Below are positions 53,482 to 62,480 of a DNA stretch of 64,000 nt, piece by piece; positions within the stretch are counted from its first letter, which is position 1, and each line of letters starts with the position of its first letter. Under the pieces are notes generated by a model. The model ran no database searches. It was not told where the DNA came from and saw only the letters and a program-made list of their open reading frames with translations. Origin of the DNA: Chitinophaga chungangae (GTDB lineage Bacteria > Bacteroidota > Bacteroidia > Chitinophagales > Chitinophagaceae); contig NZ_JAGHKP010000002.1 in the NCBI RefSeq assembly GCF_017742215.1, positions 347,050 through 411,049 on the forward strand, in the 5' to 3' direction. The position numbers were made by a program, and so were the translations under genes.

Positions 53482-54342
53482 ATGAAAGGAATAATCCTGG
53501 CAGGAGGGTCCGGTACCCGGCTGCACCCCATCACGTATGCCATCAGTAAACAGATCATGCCTGTGTATGATAAGCCCATGATCTATTACCCGCTTTCGAC
53601 GCTGATGCTGGCCGGTATACGCGAAATCCTGATCATCAGCACTCCCCACGACCTGCCCGGCTTCCGGCGGCTGTTCGGAGACGGCAGCCAGTTCGGCCTG
53701 AAACTTTCCTATGCGGAACAGGCAGTGCCCAACGGCCTCGCCCAGGCTTTTGTGATCGGGAAGGAATTTATCGGGAAAGACAATGTGGCCCTGGTATTGG
53801 GAGACAACATCTTCTACGGCGCCGGCCTCGGCACGCAGCTGGCCAACAATACGCAGCCTGACGGCGGTATCGTGTACGCCTACCAGGTGTCTGACCCGGA
53901 ACGTTACGGCGTGGTCGAGTTCGATGAAAATATGAAAGCCGTGAGCATCGAGGAAAAACCGGAAAAGCCCAAATCGCACTATGCCGTTCCCGGGCTGTAT
54001 TTCTACGACAACGACGTGGTGGCCATCGCTGAAAACCTTCAGCCCAGCCCCCGCGGCGAGTATGAGATCACCGATGTGAACAGGGAATACCTCCGCAGGG
54101 GGAAACTCAAAGTATCCATCCTGCCGCGCGGCACCGCCTGGCTGGACACCGGCACCTTCGATTCCCTGATGCAGGCCTCCCAGTTCGTGCAGGTGATCGA
54201 ACAACGCCAGGGCATTAAAGTGGCCTGTATCGAAGAGATCGCCTTCCGAAAAGGATTTGTGGACAAAAAACAACTGGAAGAACTGGCCAAACCGCTCGTA
54301 AAAAGCGGCTACGGCGCTTACCTGATGAACCTGATAAAATAA
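53482..54342 (+). CDS. rmlA: Glucose-1-phosphate thymidylyltransferase RmlA
   Basis: First enzyme of dTDP-L-rhamnose synthesis, making dTDP-glucose from glucose-1-phosphate and dTTP. The 286-residue protein begins [18 protein letters not shown] with the nucleotide-binding loop at 8-18, and has the RmlA hallmarks [39 protein letters not shown] and [14 protein letters not shown]. Neither rmlB, rmlC nor rmlD lies nearby. The galE gene follows after 11 bp, so both are probably one operon supplying sugar nucleotides for surface polysaccharide. Confidence 0.95.
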   Translation: MKGIILAGGSGTRLHPITYAISKQIMPVYDKPMIYYPLSTLMLAGIREILIISTPHDLPGFRRLFGDGSQFGLKLSYAEQAVPNGLAQAFVIGKEFIGKDNVALVLGDNIFYGAGLGTQLANNTQPDGGIVYAYQVSDPERYGVVEFDENMKAVSIEEKPEKPKSHYAVPGLYFYDNDVVAIAENLQPSPRGEYEITDVNREYLRRGKLKVSILPRGTAWLDTGTFDSLMQASQFVQVIEQRQGIKVACIEEIAFRKGFVDKKQLEELAKPLVKSGYGAYLMNLIK

Positions 54343-54353
54343 CGCTCTATATT

Positions 54354-55385
54354 ATGCAAAAAGTCCTCGTTACCGGAGGGTGCGGATACATCGGCTCGCA
54401 TACCATCGTAGACCTGATCAACAACGGATTCGACGTGGTATCGGTAGACAGCAACATCCGTTCCTCCACCCAGCTGCTCGAAGGCGTGGAAAAGATCACC
54501 GGTAAAAAAGTCCGCAATTACAAAGTAGACCTCTGCAACCTGGAAGACACCCATGCCGTTTTCCACGAAAACCGCGACATCGTGGGCGTGATCCACTTCG
54601 CGGCGCTCAAAAGCGTGGGCGAATCGGTGAACGATCCCCTGTTCTATTTCCAGAACAACCTCACCTCGCTGGTGAACGTACTGAAATGCATCAAGGAATT
54701 CAACGTTCCCAACTTCGTATTTTCTTCTTCCTGCTCGGTGTACGGCAATACCGCCGAACTGCCCGTGGTGGAAACCACCCCGCTCGGCGAGGCGCAATCG
54801 CCCTACGCCCGCACCAAACAAATGGGCGAGCAGATCATTGAAGATTTCAGCCGCGTGAACAGCACGCAGAACATCCTGCTGCGTTACTTCAATCCCGTGG
54901 GCGCGCATCCTTCCGCGCTGATCGGCGAGCTGCCGCTGGGCAAGCCAGACAACCTGGTGCCCGTGATCACGCAGGCCGCCATCGGCAAACTGCCGAAAGT
55001 GACCGTGTTCGGCACCCACTACCCCACCCGCGACGGCTCCTGCATCCGTGATTATATCCATGTGATGGACATTGCCAACGCCCATACCAAGGCGCTGCAA
55101 TACCTGCTGGACAAACGCAATACGCAGAACCTCGAAGTGTTCAACCTCGGCACCGGCACCGGCGTAACCGTGCTGGAAGCTATCAACGCTTTCGAAAAAG
55201 TCTCCGGCCAGAAACTGAATTACGAGCTGGGCGCCGAACGCCCCGGCGACGTGATCGCGATCTACGCCAACAACAGTAAAGCCCGCAAGGAGCTTGGCTG
55301 GGAGCCGAAAACAACCATTGAGGAATCGATGCGCACGGCCTGGCAGTGGGAAGTGGCGCTGAGAGACAGGGTTTTGAACAATTAA
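54354..55385 (+). CDS. galE: UDP-glucose 4-epimerase GalE
   Basis: Converts UDP-glucose and UDP-galactose, linking galactose metabolism and polysaccharide precursors. The 343-residue protein has the Rossmann motif GGCGYIGSH (8-16), HFAALKSVGESV, the catalytic Ser in FSSSCSVYG and Tyr151/Lys155 (YARTK), then RYFNPVGAHPSALIGE and RDGSCIRDYIHVMD. These are typical GalE residues. Confidence 0.95.
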   Translation: MQKVLVTGGCGYIGSHTIVDLINNGFDVVSVDSNIRSSTQLLEGVEKITGKKVRNYKVDLCNLEDTHAVFHENRDIVGVIHFAALKSVGESVNDPLFYFQNNLTSLVNVLKCIKEFNVPNFVFSSSCSVYGNTAELPVVETTPLGEAQSPYARTKQMGEQIIEDFSRVNSTQNILLRYFNPVGAHPSALIGELPLGKPDNLVPVITQAAIGKLPKVTVFGTHYPTRDGSCIRDYIHVMDIANAHTKALQYLLDKRNTQNLEVFNLGTGTGVTVLEAINAFEKVSGQKLNYELGAERPGDVIAIYANNSKARKELGWEPKTTIEESMRTAWQWEVALRDRVLNN

Positions 55386-55485
55386 ATTCGTCCGTTCATA
55401 CCCGTTTTTTTTAAAGGGCGGATGGAACTCAGGGTTCCCGGACAAAAATTCGTCACCCTACGTTTTTTATTTTATTAGCTTTGCG

Positions 55486-55493
55486 GCTTATAA
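55486..55493 (+). promoter_or_regulatory. -7 promoter element (TAGCTTTG) of the transketolase gene
   Basis: Exact TAnnTTTG match 13 nt before the ATG at 55507, so this gene has its own promoter and is not dependent on an upstream partner. Confidence 0.65.
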
Positions 55494-55506
55494 ATCTATC
55501 GGCATT

Positions 55507-56469
55507 ATGGTAAAAGATATACAAGTACTGAACGAAAAGGAAACCCGCGGCGGATTCGGCGAGGGCATCCTTGAAGCAGGCAGGAAAAACCCCAACGTGA
55601 TCGCACTGACGGCGGACCTGCTGGGATCTATGAAACTCCAGGCGTTCATCAAGGAATTTCCCGACCGCTTTGTACAATGCGGCATCGCCGAAGCCAATAT
55701 GATCGGCGTGGCGGCAGGCATGACCATCGGCGGAAAGATCCCGTACACCACCACTTTTGCCAACTTCTCCACCGGCCGCGTATACGACCAGATCCGCCAG
55801 AGCGTGGCGTATTCCGGTAAAAACGTGAAGATCTGCGCTTCCCACGCGGGCCTTACCCTCGGGGAAGACGGCGCCACCCACCAGATCCTGGAAGATATCG
55901 GCATGATGAAAATGCTGCCCGGTATGACCGTGATCGTGCCCTGCGACTTCAACCAGACCAAAGCCGCCACCATAGCCATTGCAGACTATGAAGGCCCCGT
56001 ATATCTCCGTTTTGGCCGCCCGAAATGGCCGAATTTCACCCCCGAAGGCCAGAAATTCGAGATCGGGAAAGCGCAGGTGCTGAACGAAGGAACAGACATC
56101 ACCCTGTTCGCCTGCGGCCACCTGGTTTGGAAATGCGTGGAAGCCGGCCGCATCCTCGAAGAAAAAGGCTATAGCGTGGAACTGATCAATATCCACACCA
56201 TCAAGCCGCTGGACGAGGAAGCAGTGCTCAGGTCCATCACCAAAACCCGCTGCGCGGTAACCGCCGAAGAACATAACGTGCTGGGCGGCCTGGGAGACAG
56301 CATCGCGCAGGTAGCGGCCCGCCACCTGCCCATCCCCATCGAATACATCGGTACTAAAGATACCTTTGGCGAAAGCGGCAAACCCACCGACCTGCTTAAA
56401 AAATACGGACTGGACACTCCCCAGATCGTGGAAGCGGCCGAAAAAGCCATCGCCCGTAAAAAAGGTTAA
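55507..56469 (+). CDS. Transketolase, C-terminal subunit (orphan)
   Basis: A 320-residue protein equal to the C-terminal half of transketolase: the pyrimidine-binding domain (GKNPNVIALTADLLGS, FVQCGIAEANMIGVAAGM, with the thiamine-activating Glu in AEANM; TTFANFS, SHAGLTLGEDGATHQ) and the transketolase C domain (FACGHLVWKCVEAG, INIHTIKPLD). In split transketolases the N-terminal half, which binds the diphosphate, is encoded by a separate gene, usually just upstream. Here the upstream gene is galE and no N-terminal half is visible in the window. A terminator follows. Confidence 0.93.
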   Translation: MVKDIQVLNEKETRGGFGEGILEAGRKNPNVIALTADLLGSMKLQAFIKEFPDRFVQCGIAEANMIGVAAGMTIGGKIPYTTTFANFSTGRVYDQIRQSVAYSGKNVKICASHAGLTLGEDGATHQILEDIGMMKMLPGMTVIVPCDFNQTKAATIAIADYEGPVYLRFGRPKWPNFTPEGQKFEIGKAQVLNEGTDITLFACGHLVWKCVEAGRILEEKGYSVELINIHTIKPLDEEAVLRSITKTRCAVTAEEHNVLGGLGDSIAQVAARHLPIPIEYIGTKDTFGESGKPTDLLKKYGLDTPQIVEAAEKAIARKKG

Positions 56470-56495
56470 AATTTATAAAGGCATTAAACCTTGCA

Positions 56496-56528
56496 CGGAA
56501 AAAACCATCCTAGTGATGGTTTTTTCCG
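56496..56528 (+). terminator. Terminator of the transketolase gene
   Basis: A perfect 14-bp stem (56496-56509 with 56515-56528) with a 5-nt loop; six A and six T face each other in the stem. Confidence 0.8.
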
Positions 56529-56617
56529 TTTACGGGCACCATTCCGCGGATATTGGTATATTTATATATGATCCATACCTCCGTTCACGGATACATCAAC
56601 ACACTGTTTAACCGCCT

Positions 56618-57169
56618 ATGGCAGTAACGCAAGAAGATAAAGAACTACTAGCGCTTTTCAGGGAACCGGATACGAAAGAAAAGGGATTTACGCTTATCGT
56701 GCGGAAGTACCAGGAGAGATTGTACTGGCATGCCAGGCGGCTGGTGATAGATCACGACGACGCCAACGACGTGCTGCAGAATGTATTCATCAAAGTATGG
56801 AAGAACCTGGAGAATTTCCGGGAAGACGCCCGTTTATACACCTGGCTTTACAAGATCGCCACCAACGAATGCCTCACTTTCCTGGAGCAGCTGAAAAGGA
56901 AATCCGCCATTTCGCTGTCCGACGTGGAAACGGGGCTTGCCAACAAATTGCAGTCAGATCCGCATTACGATGTGGCCAAAATAGAATGGAAATTACAGAA
57001 CGCCATCCTCAGCCTGCCTGAAAAACAGCGGGCCGTGTTCAGCCTTCGTTATTACGACGAAATGCCATATGAAGAAATGAGCCGCGTGTTGGATACTTCC
57101 GAAGGCGCGCTGAAAGCCTCTTACCATCATGCGGTGAAAAAGGTCGAGGAATTTTTGAAAAATAACTGA
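56618..57169 (+). CDS. ECF-type RNA polymerase sigma factor
   Basis: A 183-residue sigma-70 family protein of the extracytoplasmic-function type. Region 2 includes YWHARRLVIDHDDANDVLQNVFIKVWKNL (about 33-62) and region 4 includes LPEKQRAVFSLRYYDEMPYEEMSRVL with the HTH DTSEGALKASYHHAVKKVEEFL at the C-terminus. It is followed 37 bp later by a putative anti-sigma gene and then a small exported protein gene, a common Bacteroidota trio. No anti-sigma FecR domain or TonB receptor is adjacent, so this is not an iron-starvation FecI type. Confidence 0.93.
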   Translation: MAVTQEDKELLALFREPDTKEKGFTLIVRKYQERLYWHARRLVIDHDDANDVLQNVFIKVWKNLENFREDARLYTWLYKIATNECLTFLEQLKRKSAISLSDVETGLANKLQSDPHYDVAKIEWKLQNAILSLPEKQRAVFSLRYYDEMPYEEMSRVLDTSEGALKASYHHAVKKVEEFLKNN

Positions 57170-57206
57170 TTATTAAACCATCGGGGAGAATAAACGTCTT
57201 AATGAT

Positions 57207-57830
57207 ATGTCACCCAAAGGAAAAGATATAGTGGTAGAGTTGGGGCAGATCGCTCCGGAAATGGGGCCGCTGGGCCACCCGCCGGATTTCGACCTGCCAC
57301 CTGGGTACTTCGCCGGGTTCCCGGGGCAGCTGATGTCCCGCATCCGGGAGCTGGAAAATGCCGCGGAAGTGAATGCGGAACTGGAAGAATTGTCCCCCAT
57401 GCTCGCCGCCATTCCCCGTAAAACGCCCTACAACGCGCCCAAGGGTTATTTCGACGGGCTGGCGAAAGGCCTGGTGCAGAACAGGGAAGCGGAGCCGGTC
57501 GTGAAAATACTCCCGCTCAACAAACGCATCAAATTATTCAAACGCTGCCTGGTGGCCGCCGCTGTCGCGGGCATCGTAAGCGTGGGCGCGGTGTTTATCG
57601 CCCGGGAATATTCCGGCAACGCGCTGGACCGCCAGCTGGCGAAGATCAGCGACCAGGAGATCGTGGATTTTTTACAATATCATACAGACGATTTTGATAA
57701 TGAGAATATCTTTACCAATGTTTCGCTGGACGAAGAAATGCCTTCCGTATTGCCCGAAGAGCTGACCAACGAAGAGATAGACAAAATGCTGGAAGAAAAT
57801 CTTTTACAGGAAATCCCTTTTAATCAATGA
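57207..57830 (+). CDS. Putative membrane anti-sigma factor with PxGYF repeats
   Basis: A 207-residue single-pass protein. Residues 1-110 are predicted cytoplasmic and contain an internal repeat: DLPPGYFAGFPGQLMSRI (about 29-46) and NAPKGYFDGLAKGLVQNRE (about 76-94). The TM segment is at about 113-132 and the rest (133-207) is acidic and outside. It has no zinc-binding HxxxCxxC motif of classic ZAS anti-sigma proteins. Position directly after the ECF gene, size and topology suggest an anti-sigma factor; this is inference. The next gene begins 4 bp downstream. Confidence 0.75.
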   Translation: MSPKGKDIVVELGQIAPEMGPLGHPPDFDLPPGYFAGFPGQLMSRIRELENAAEVNAELEELSPMLAAIPRKTPYNAPKGYFDGLAKGLVQNREAEPVVKILPLNKRIKLFKRCLVAAAVAGIVSVGAVFIAREYSGNALDRQLAKISDQEIVDFLQYHTDDFDNENIFTNVSLDEEMPSVLPEELTNEEIDKMLEENLLQEIPFNQ

Positions 57831-57834
57831 CAGA

Positions 57835-58326
57835 ATGATGCGACGTAAGCTGATATGGATCGTAGCGGCGTTTCTCTCCATGGTATCGCTGCCCGCTGCC
57901 AGCCTCCTGGCGCAGGACGCGCAGCAGGAAGATGCCGCCGCCAAACAGGATAAGGTAAAGTCGCTGGAGATCCTTTACATCTCCAAAGAGCTCGACCTTA
58001 CCCCCGAAGAAGCACAGAAATTCTGGCCGGTGTACAACAAATATTCCAAGGAAGTGAACCAGCTGATCGCCGAGCGCAGGAAAAAAGCGAAAGAGCTGAA
58101 AGGCGTGCCCCGTACGGACGCTGTGGCCGAAGAAGCCATGGATAAGGAACTGGGCTACGAAAGAAAAATGCTCGACATCCGCACCCGTTACAAACAGGAA
58201 TTCATGAAAGTGCTCCCCGCCCGGAAGGTTAGCAACCTCTACCGCGCCGAAAGAGAGTTCAGGGGCATGATGATCCGGCAATTAAAGGAAAGGAAAGACA
58301 ACCGCATGATGCGGCGTCACAAATAA
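57835..58326 (+). CDS. Exported LTxxQ/Spy-like protein of the ECF module
   Basis: A 163-residue protein with a signal peptide (about residues 1-26, ASLLAQ). The mature part is helical and charged, with YISKELDLTPEEAQKFWPVYNKYSKEVNQL, an LTPEE-type motif as in CpxP/Spy periplasmic adaptor proteins, and C-terminal basic tail RKDNRMMRRHK. In flavobacterial genomes such proteins are annotated as sensors of ECF sigma factors. It is likely the periplasmic input of the sigma/anti-sigma pair that precedes it (inference). Confidence 0.75.
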   Translation: MMRRKLIWIVAAFLSMVSLPAASLLAQDAQQEDAAAKQDKVKSLEILYISKELDLTPEEAQKFWPVYNKYSKEVNQLIAERRKKAKELKGVPRTDAVAEEAMDKELGYERKMLDIRTRYKQEFMKVLPARKVSNLYRAEREFRGMMIRQLKERKDNRMMRRHK

Positions 58327-58361
58327 CCAGAAGTAATTATCATCAATAAATAAGTAGGAAA

Positions 58362-58392
58362 AAATGCCAGGCCGGCCCTTCTGAGCCGGCCT
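58362..58392 (-). terminator. Terminator of the MBL-fold hydrolase gene
   Basis: 8-bp stem aggccggc/gccggcct (58369-58376 with 58385-58392). On the minus strand six T follow 5 nt after the stem, so it is moderate. Confidence 0.5.
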
Positions 58393-58412
58393 CTTCATGT
58401 ATAGTATTTTTC

Positions 58413-59159
58413 CTAAAAACGTGTAGTCGGCAACTTGGTATCGTGGTAAAAAAGAAAGGTCCAGCCTTCCGCCTTTCCCCGCTCCATGTACTGCTGGCGC
58501 AATTCCATCGCCTTTTTCCCGTCCGCGTCGTATTTGGCGATAAAACGGCTCCGCATCATGGAGATCTGCGGCGCTTCGTCTCCCCCGAAAAATACTTTAT
58601 CCTCCCCGTCGTCTATCAAAAACACCTGGTGCCAGGGGCAATGCCCGCCGCTGTGCTCGTAATGGATATACCCGTCTATCGTGCCGTTGCCTTCCGTGAA
58701 CACCACGTTGTCCCGCTGCTGCAGCAGGTCTACTTCTTCCTTCAGGTAAGATTTGCCGTCGTTAGCGATGGCGAAATCCAATTCCTGGCGGCTTACGTAA
58801 TAAGTGGCGTGCGGGAAGCTGAGCGAATGCTCACCTGTTACAATGTCTTCCACCGTTACCCCGCCAGCATGGTCCTTATGCAAATGGCTCATCAGCACCT
58901 TGGTCACTTCCATGGGATTGATGCCGTTGTCTATCAGGTTCTGGTGCAGCTGCAAAATACCGTCTGCATTGCGGAAACCGAGGCCGGTGTCCAGCAGCAG
59001 GATGTCCCTGTCCGTAATCACCAAAAAGGGCTGTATTTCCACGAGCAGCGAGCCGGAGCTGCGGTCTTTCAAAGCATCCCTGTGCTCGTCGAAGGGGATG
59101 AATTTCTTGGTTCCGTCTACTGTAAAACTTCCTTCCGAAAGTGGTATGATTCGTGCCAT
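58413..59159 (-). CDS. MBL-fold metallo-hydrolase
   Basis: A 248-residue cytoplasmic protein of the metallo-beta-lactamase fold. The zinc motif HLHKDH (His92, His94, Asp96, His97) is followed by SGGHCPWH (third ligand His) and GGDEAPQ (bridging Asp). It resembles the lactonase/glyoxalase-II-like subgroup, but the substrate cannot be named. It begins 30 bp after the PBP2 gene on the same strand and may be the last gene of that operon. Confidence 0.85.
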   Translation of the reverse strand: MARIIPLSEGSFTVDGTKKFIPFDEHRDALKDRSSGSLLVEIQPFLVITDRDILLLDTGLGFRNADGILQLHQNLIDNGINPMEVTKVLMSHLHKDHAGGVTVEDIVTGEHSLSFPHATYYVSRQELDFAIANDGKSYLKEEVDLLQQRDNVVFTEGNGTIDGYIHYEHSGGHCPWHQVFLIDDGEDKVFFGGDEAPQISMMRSRFIAKYDADGKKAMELRQQYMERGKAEGWTFLFYHDTKLPTTRF

Positions 59160-59189
59160 TCCACAAAAATACAGAATAATGGGCTCCTG

Positions 59190-61154
59190 TTATTTGGAGA
59201 TGATCTTTCTTAACAGCGCTTCGCCGTCGGCCGCCATATAACTCACGCTGTTGAGCGAATCGAGCCTGGATTTGGCCCTCATTTCGGGGGAAATGGTAAC
59301 GGAAGCGATCATCTGGTCGAGAATGGGCCTGCGTTTCGCGGAGATCGTGTCTTTCAGGTATTTTTCGATCAGGATGCCGGCGATGGGCACCGCGTAGGTG
59401 GTGCTGAAACCGGAGTTCTCCACGATCACGGCTATCGCGATCTTCGGGTTGTCTTTCGGCGCAAACCCGACGAACAGCGAGTGGTCTTTCAGCTGCACGT
59501 ACTCCCCGTTGATCCGCGCCCCGTTTTCCGCCGTGCCGGTTTTGCCGCATACCGCAATGCTGTCTATCTGCACGCCTTTGGCCGTGCCCCTGGTCACTAC
59601 GTCCTCAAGGCCCAGCACTATTGAGTTGAACGCTTCATCTGAAATATTGGCCACGCGGTGTTTTTCTTTGTATGTTTTCAGGATGTCCGAATGATCGTTG
59701 TCGATGCTTTCCACGAAATGCGGAACGTAATAGTAGCCCCTGTTCGCGATGATGCACATGGCATTGGCCATTTGCAGCGGCGTGAGGCCCAGCAGGCCCT
59801 GGCCCATGCCCACGTACATTTCGGAGCAGGAATTCCACCGGCCGGCATAACGGTCGTTCATCCGCGCGGTATCCGGCACGTCGCCCGGTTTTTCGTTGGG
59901 AATGTCTATTCCCAGCCTGCGGCCCAGGCCCATGTCGTTGAGATACGATACGAATTTTGTTTGCCCCGCGCCAATGCCGCCCCATTTCCGGTTGTCTACG
60001 CATAAACGGTAAAGATGCATGAAATAAGCATTGCAGGAATTGGCGAGCGCGCTGCGCATGTTCGCGGCATGCCCCACATTGCTGTGCAGGCAACGGCTGA
60101 AACGCCCGCAAGACCCATACCCGCCGCGGCAGTCGAAACCGAACTCCGGGCCAACGATCCCTTCGTCCAGCGCAATGAGGCCGGTGATGGGCTTGAAGGT
60201 AGAGCCGGGAGGATAAGCGGCCTGCACCGCGCGGTTGATCATGGGCGACACAGTATCGGTAAACAGCCGGCCAAGATTTTTTGCCCGGTACGAGCCTGAA
60301 AGCAGGTTCGGGTCGTAGGTGGGGCCGCTCACCATCGCAAGGATGCCGCCGGTTTGCGGGTCTATCGCCACAATGCTTCCCACTTTCCCCTTCATCATCT
60401 TTTCACCGAGCAGCTGCAATTCAATGTCCATGGCCAGCCGCAGGTTTTTGCCGGCAATGGCCGCCGTGTCGAACTCGCCGTTTTCCAGCGGGCCCTGCGG
60501 GCGGTTGAGATTGTCTTTTACGAGGTATTGAATCCCGCGCTGGCCCATCAGAACGGGCTCATACGTTCTCTCCAGCCCCGTCATTCCGATATAATCGCCC
60601 TGCTGGTAAGCGCTGTACCTGCCCGTGGTGTCCGCGAGCATGGAAGGTGAAATTTCGCTGATGTAACCGAACACGTTAGCCCCCACGCCGTACGGATAGC
60701 TGCGCACCGGCCGCAGCACCAGCTCGAAGCCGGGCTGGAACCGGTACATGCTTTCCTGCAGTTTGCCGTAGGTTTCGGGGGTGAGCAGGCTCGCGAATAC
60801 AGACGGCCGCACCGGTCCTTCTTTCATGCGCGCGTTGGCGATGCGTTTGATAAATTCTTTCCGGGTGATCGACAATACTTCGCAGAGATAGGCCGTGTCG
60901 ATATTCTTCACGCTGCGCGGGGTCACCATCAGGTCGTACAGCGCTTCGTTGCGCATTACGCTGCGTCCTTTGCGGTCGTAGATAATGCCGCGGCTGGGGT
61001 AGATCACTTTGCGAAGATGCGCATTGGCGTCCGCCAGTTTGGAATATTTTGTTTCGATCACCTGCAGGTAGAATAACCTCGCCACGATGAGGGCCGTCAT
61101 GCCGAGAAAGATCAGGTAGATCACGCTTTTCCTGGGCTGATTAAAAACAGACAT
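59190..61154 (-). CDS. mrdA: Penicillin-binding protein 2 (transpeptidase), downstream copy
   Basis: Class B PBP that cross-links peptidoglycan of the elongasome with RodA. The 654-residue protein has one N-terminal membrane segment (about 12-30), a non-catalytic domain, and the transpeptidase with STFK (Ser318), SCN in LANSCNAYF and KTG (538-540 in CGKTGTAEN). All three active-site motifs are intact. It follows rodA by 28 bp. A second, very similar PBP2 gene lies upstream of rodA and runs off the window. Both share the stretch PQGPLENGEFDTAA and long identical blocks. Confidence 0.95.
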   Translation of the reverse strand: MSVFNQPRKSVIYLIFLGMTALIVARLFYLQVIETKYSKLADANAHLRKVIYPSRGIIYDRKGRSVMRNEALYDLMVTPRSVKNIDTAYLCEVLSITRKEFIKRIANARMKEGPVRPSVFASLLTPETYGKLQESMYRFQPGFELVLRPVRSYPYGVGANVFGYISEISPSMLADTTGRYSAYQQGDYIGMTGLERTYEPVLMGQRGIQYLVKDNLNRPQGPLENGEFDTAAIAGKNLRLAMDIELQLLGEKMMKGKVGSIVAIDPQTGGILAMVSGPTYDPNLLSGSYRAKNLGRLFTDTVSPMINRAVQAAYPPGSTFKPITGLIALDEGIVGPEFGFDCRGGYGSCGRFSRCLHSNVGHAANMRSALANSCNAYFMHLYRLCVDNRKWGGIGAGQTKFVSYLNDMGLGRRLGIDIPNEKPGDVPDTARMNDRYAGRWNSCSEMYVGMGQGLLGLTPLQMANAMCIIANRGYYYVPHFVESIDNDHSDILKTYKEKHRVANISDEAFNSIVLGLEDVVTRGTAKGVQIDSIAVCGKTGTAENGARINGEYVQLKDHSLFVGFAPKDNPKIAIAVIVENSGFSTTYAVPIAGILIEKYLKDTISAKRRPILDQMIASVTISPEMRAKSRLDSLNSVSYMAADGEALLRKIISK

Positions 61155-61182
61155 GCAGGTTTCCGGTTAAAAAGATGAAGTT

Positions 61183-62475
61183 TTAGCGCAGCACCATCTG
61201 CCTGTCCGCATCGAGGCGCAGCATGATGAAGATGAGCATGGTAAAGGTCATGAGGGAAGAGCCGCCGTAACTCACCAGTGGCAGGGGAATGCCGATCACC
61301 GGGGCAAGACCGATGGTCATGGAGATATTGATGGCGAGATGGAAAAAGATAATACTGGCCACGCCATAGGCATACACGCGGCTGAATGTTGACCGTTGCC
61401 GCTCCGCGATGAAAATGATCCGGAAAAGCAGTGCTACGTAGAGGCCGAGGAACAGGATGCTGCCGAAGAAACCGAAATCTTCGCCGACGGTGCAGAAAAT
61501 GAAATCGGTGCTTTGTTCGGGCACAAAGTCGAGGCGGGTTTGCGTGCCTTTGAGGTACCCTTTGCCCCAGAAGCCGCCGGAACCGATGGCGATCATGCTC
61601 TGGCGGGTATTGTAGGTGGCTTTGGGATCGTTCTCTTTCCCCAGCATCACTTCGATGCGGCGCACCTGGTAATCTTTCAGCACCTTGCCGGAAGTGAACG
61701 CGAAAGGCACGATCACCATCACGAACGCGGCGCAGAATGCCCATACGCCGATGATCATGGCCAGCCGCGAGCGTTTCCGCCTGATCTCGCGCCGCATAAA
61801 ATAGATCACCAGCGCGGCCACGCCGGTGAAAATGTACAACAGGATGAATTTATCCACCAGCAAGGCCGACAGTACCAGGATGATGGCCGAAAAGGCGATC
61901 ACCAGCAAAATACCGGGCAGGCCTTCGCGGAACATCACGAGGAAAAAACAGAAATACACCAGGGCAAGGCCCGTCTCATCCTGTAAAATGATAAGACCGA
62001 ACGGGAACAGCACCATGGCCGCCGCAATAAGGCGGCTGCGCATTTTGGTGAAATCCGTTTCCATACTCGACAAATATTTTGCCAGCGCAAGGTTGGTACA
62101 CAGCTTGGTGAACTCGGCAGGCTGAAAACGGAAACCGCCCAGCTCCAGCCAGGAATTGGAGCCTTTCACGCCCGTGCCGATCGCGAGCACCACCAGCAGC
62201 AGGAGGATGCCGAATGCATATAAAAGATTGGCCGTTGCGGTAAAAAATTTACTGTCCGTGAGCCAGATGCCCAGCGCCAGCACCATCGACACGCCGAACC
62301 ACAGCACCTGCCTCGCCCAGTTCTTATTCTGGGAAAGAAGGTTTTGGATCACATTGTCGCCATCACGGTACTCCGCGGCAAAAATGGCCATAAAGCCGAT
62401 AAATACCAGCGCGAGGTACATCCCGAAAATGGGCCAGTCGATGCCTGCTGTGAGTTTCGCTTGTGGGCGGTTCAT
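61183..62475 (-). CDS. rodA: Rod-shape SEDS protein RodA (peptidoglycan glycosyltransferase)
   Basis: Membrane glycosyltransferase that polymerises lipid II during cell elongation with PBP2. The 430-residue protein has about ten membrane segments and SEDS signatures: WLELGGFRFQPAEFTKL (about 112-128), an extended loop after it, then FGFFGSILFLGLY and GIPLPLVSYGGSSLMTFT near the C-terminus. It is longer than E. coli RodA (370) because of a loop in the middle. It is between two PBP2 genes, with 5 bp to the upstream one. Confidence 0.95.
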   Translation of the reverse strand: MNRPQAKLTAGIDWPIFGMYLALVFIGFMAIFAAEYRDGDNVIQNLLSQNKNWARQVLWFGVSMVLALGIWLTDSKFFTATANLLYAFGILLLLVVLAIGTGVKGSNSWLELGGFRFQPAEFTKLCTNLALAKYLSSMETDFTKMRSRLIAAAMVLFPFGLIILQDETGLALVYFCFFLVMFREGLPGILLVIAFSAIILVLSALLVDKFILLYIFTGVAALVIYFMRREIRRKRSRLAMIIGVWAFCAAFVMVIVPFAFTSGKVLKDYQVRRIEVMLGKENDPKATYNTRQSMIAIGSGGFWGKGYLKGTQTRLDFVPEQSTDFIFCTVGEDFGFFGSILFLGLYVALLFRIIFIAERQRSTFSRVYAYGVASIIFFHLAINISMTIGLAPVIGIPLPLVSYGGSSLMTFTMLIFIMLRLDADRQMVLR

Positions 62476-62480
62476 TTCTT

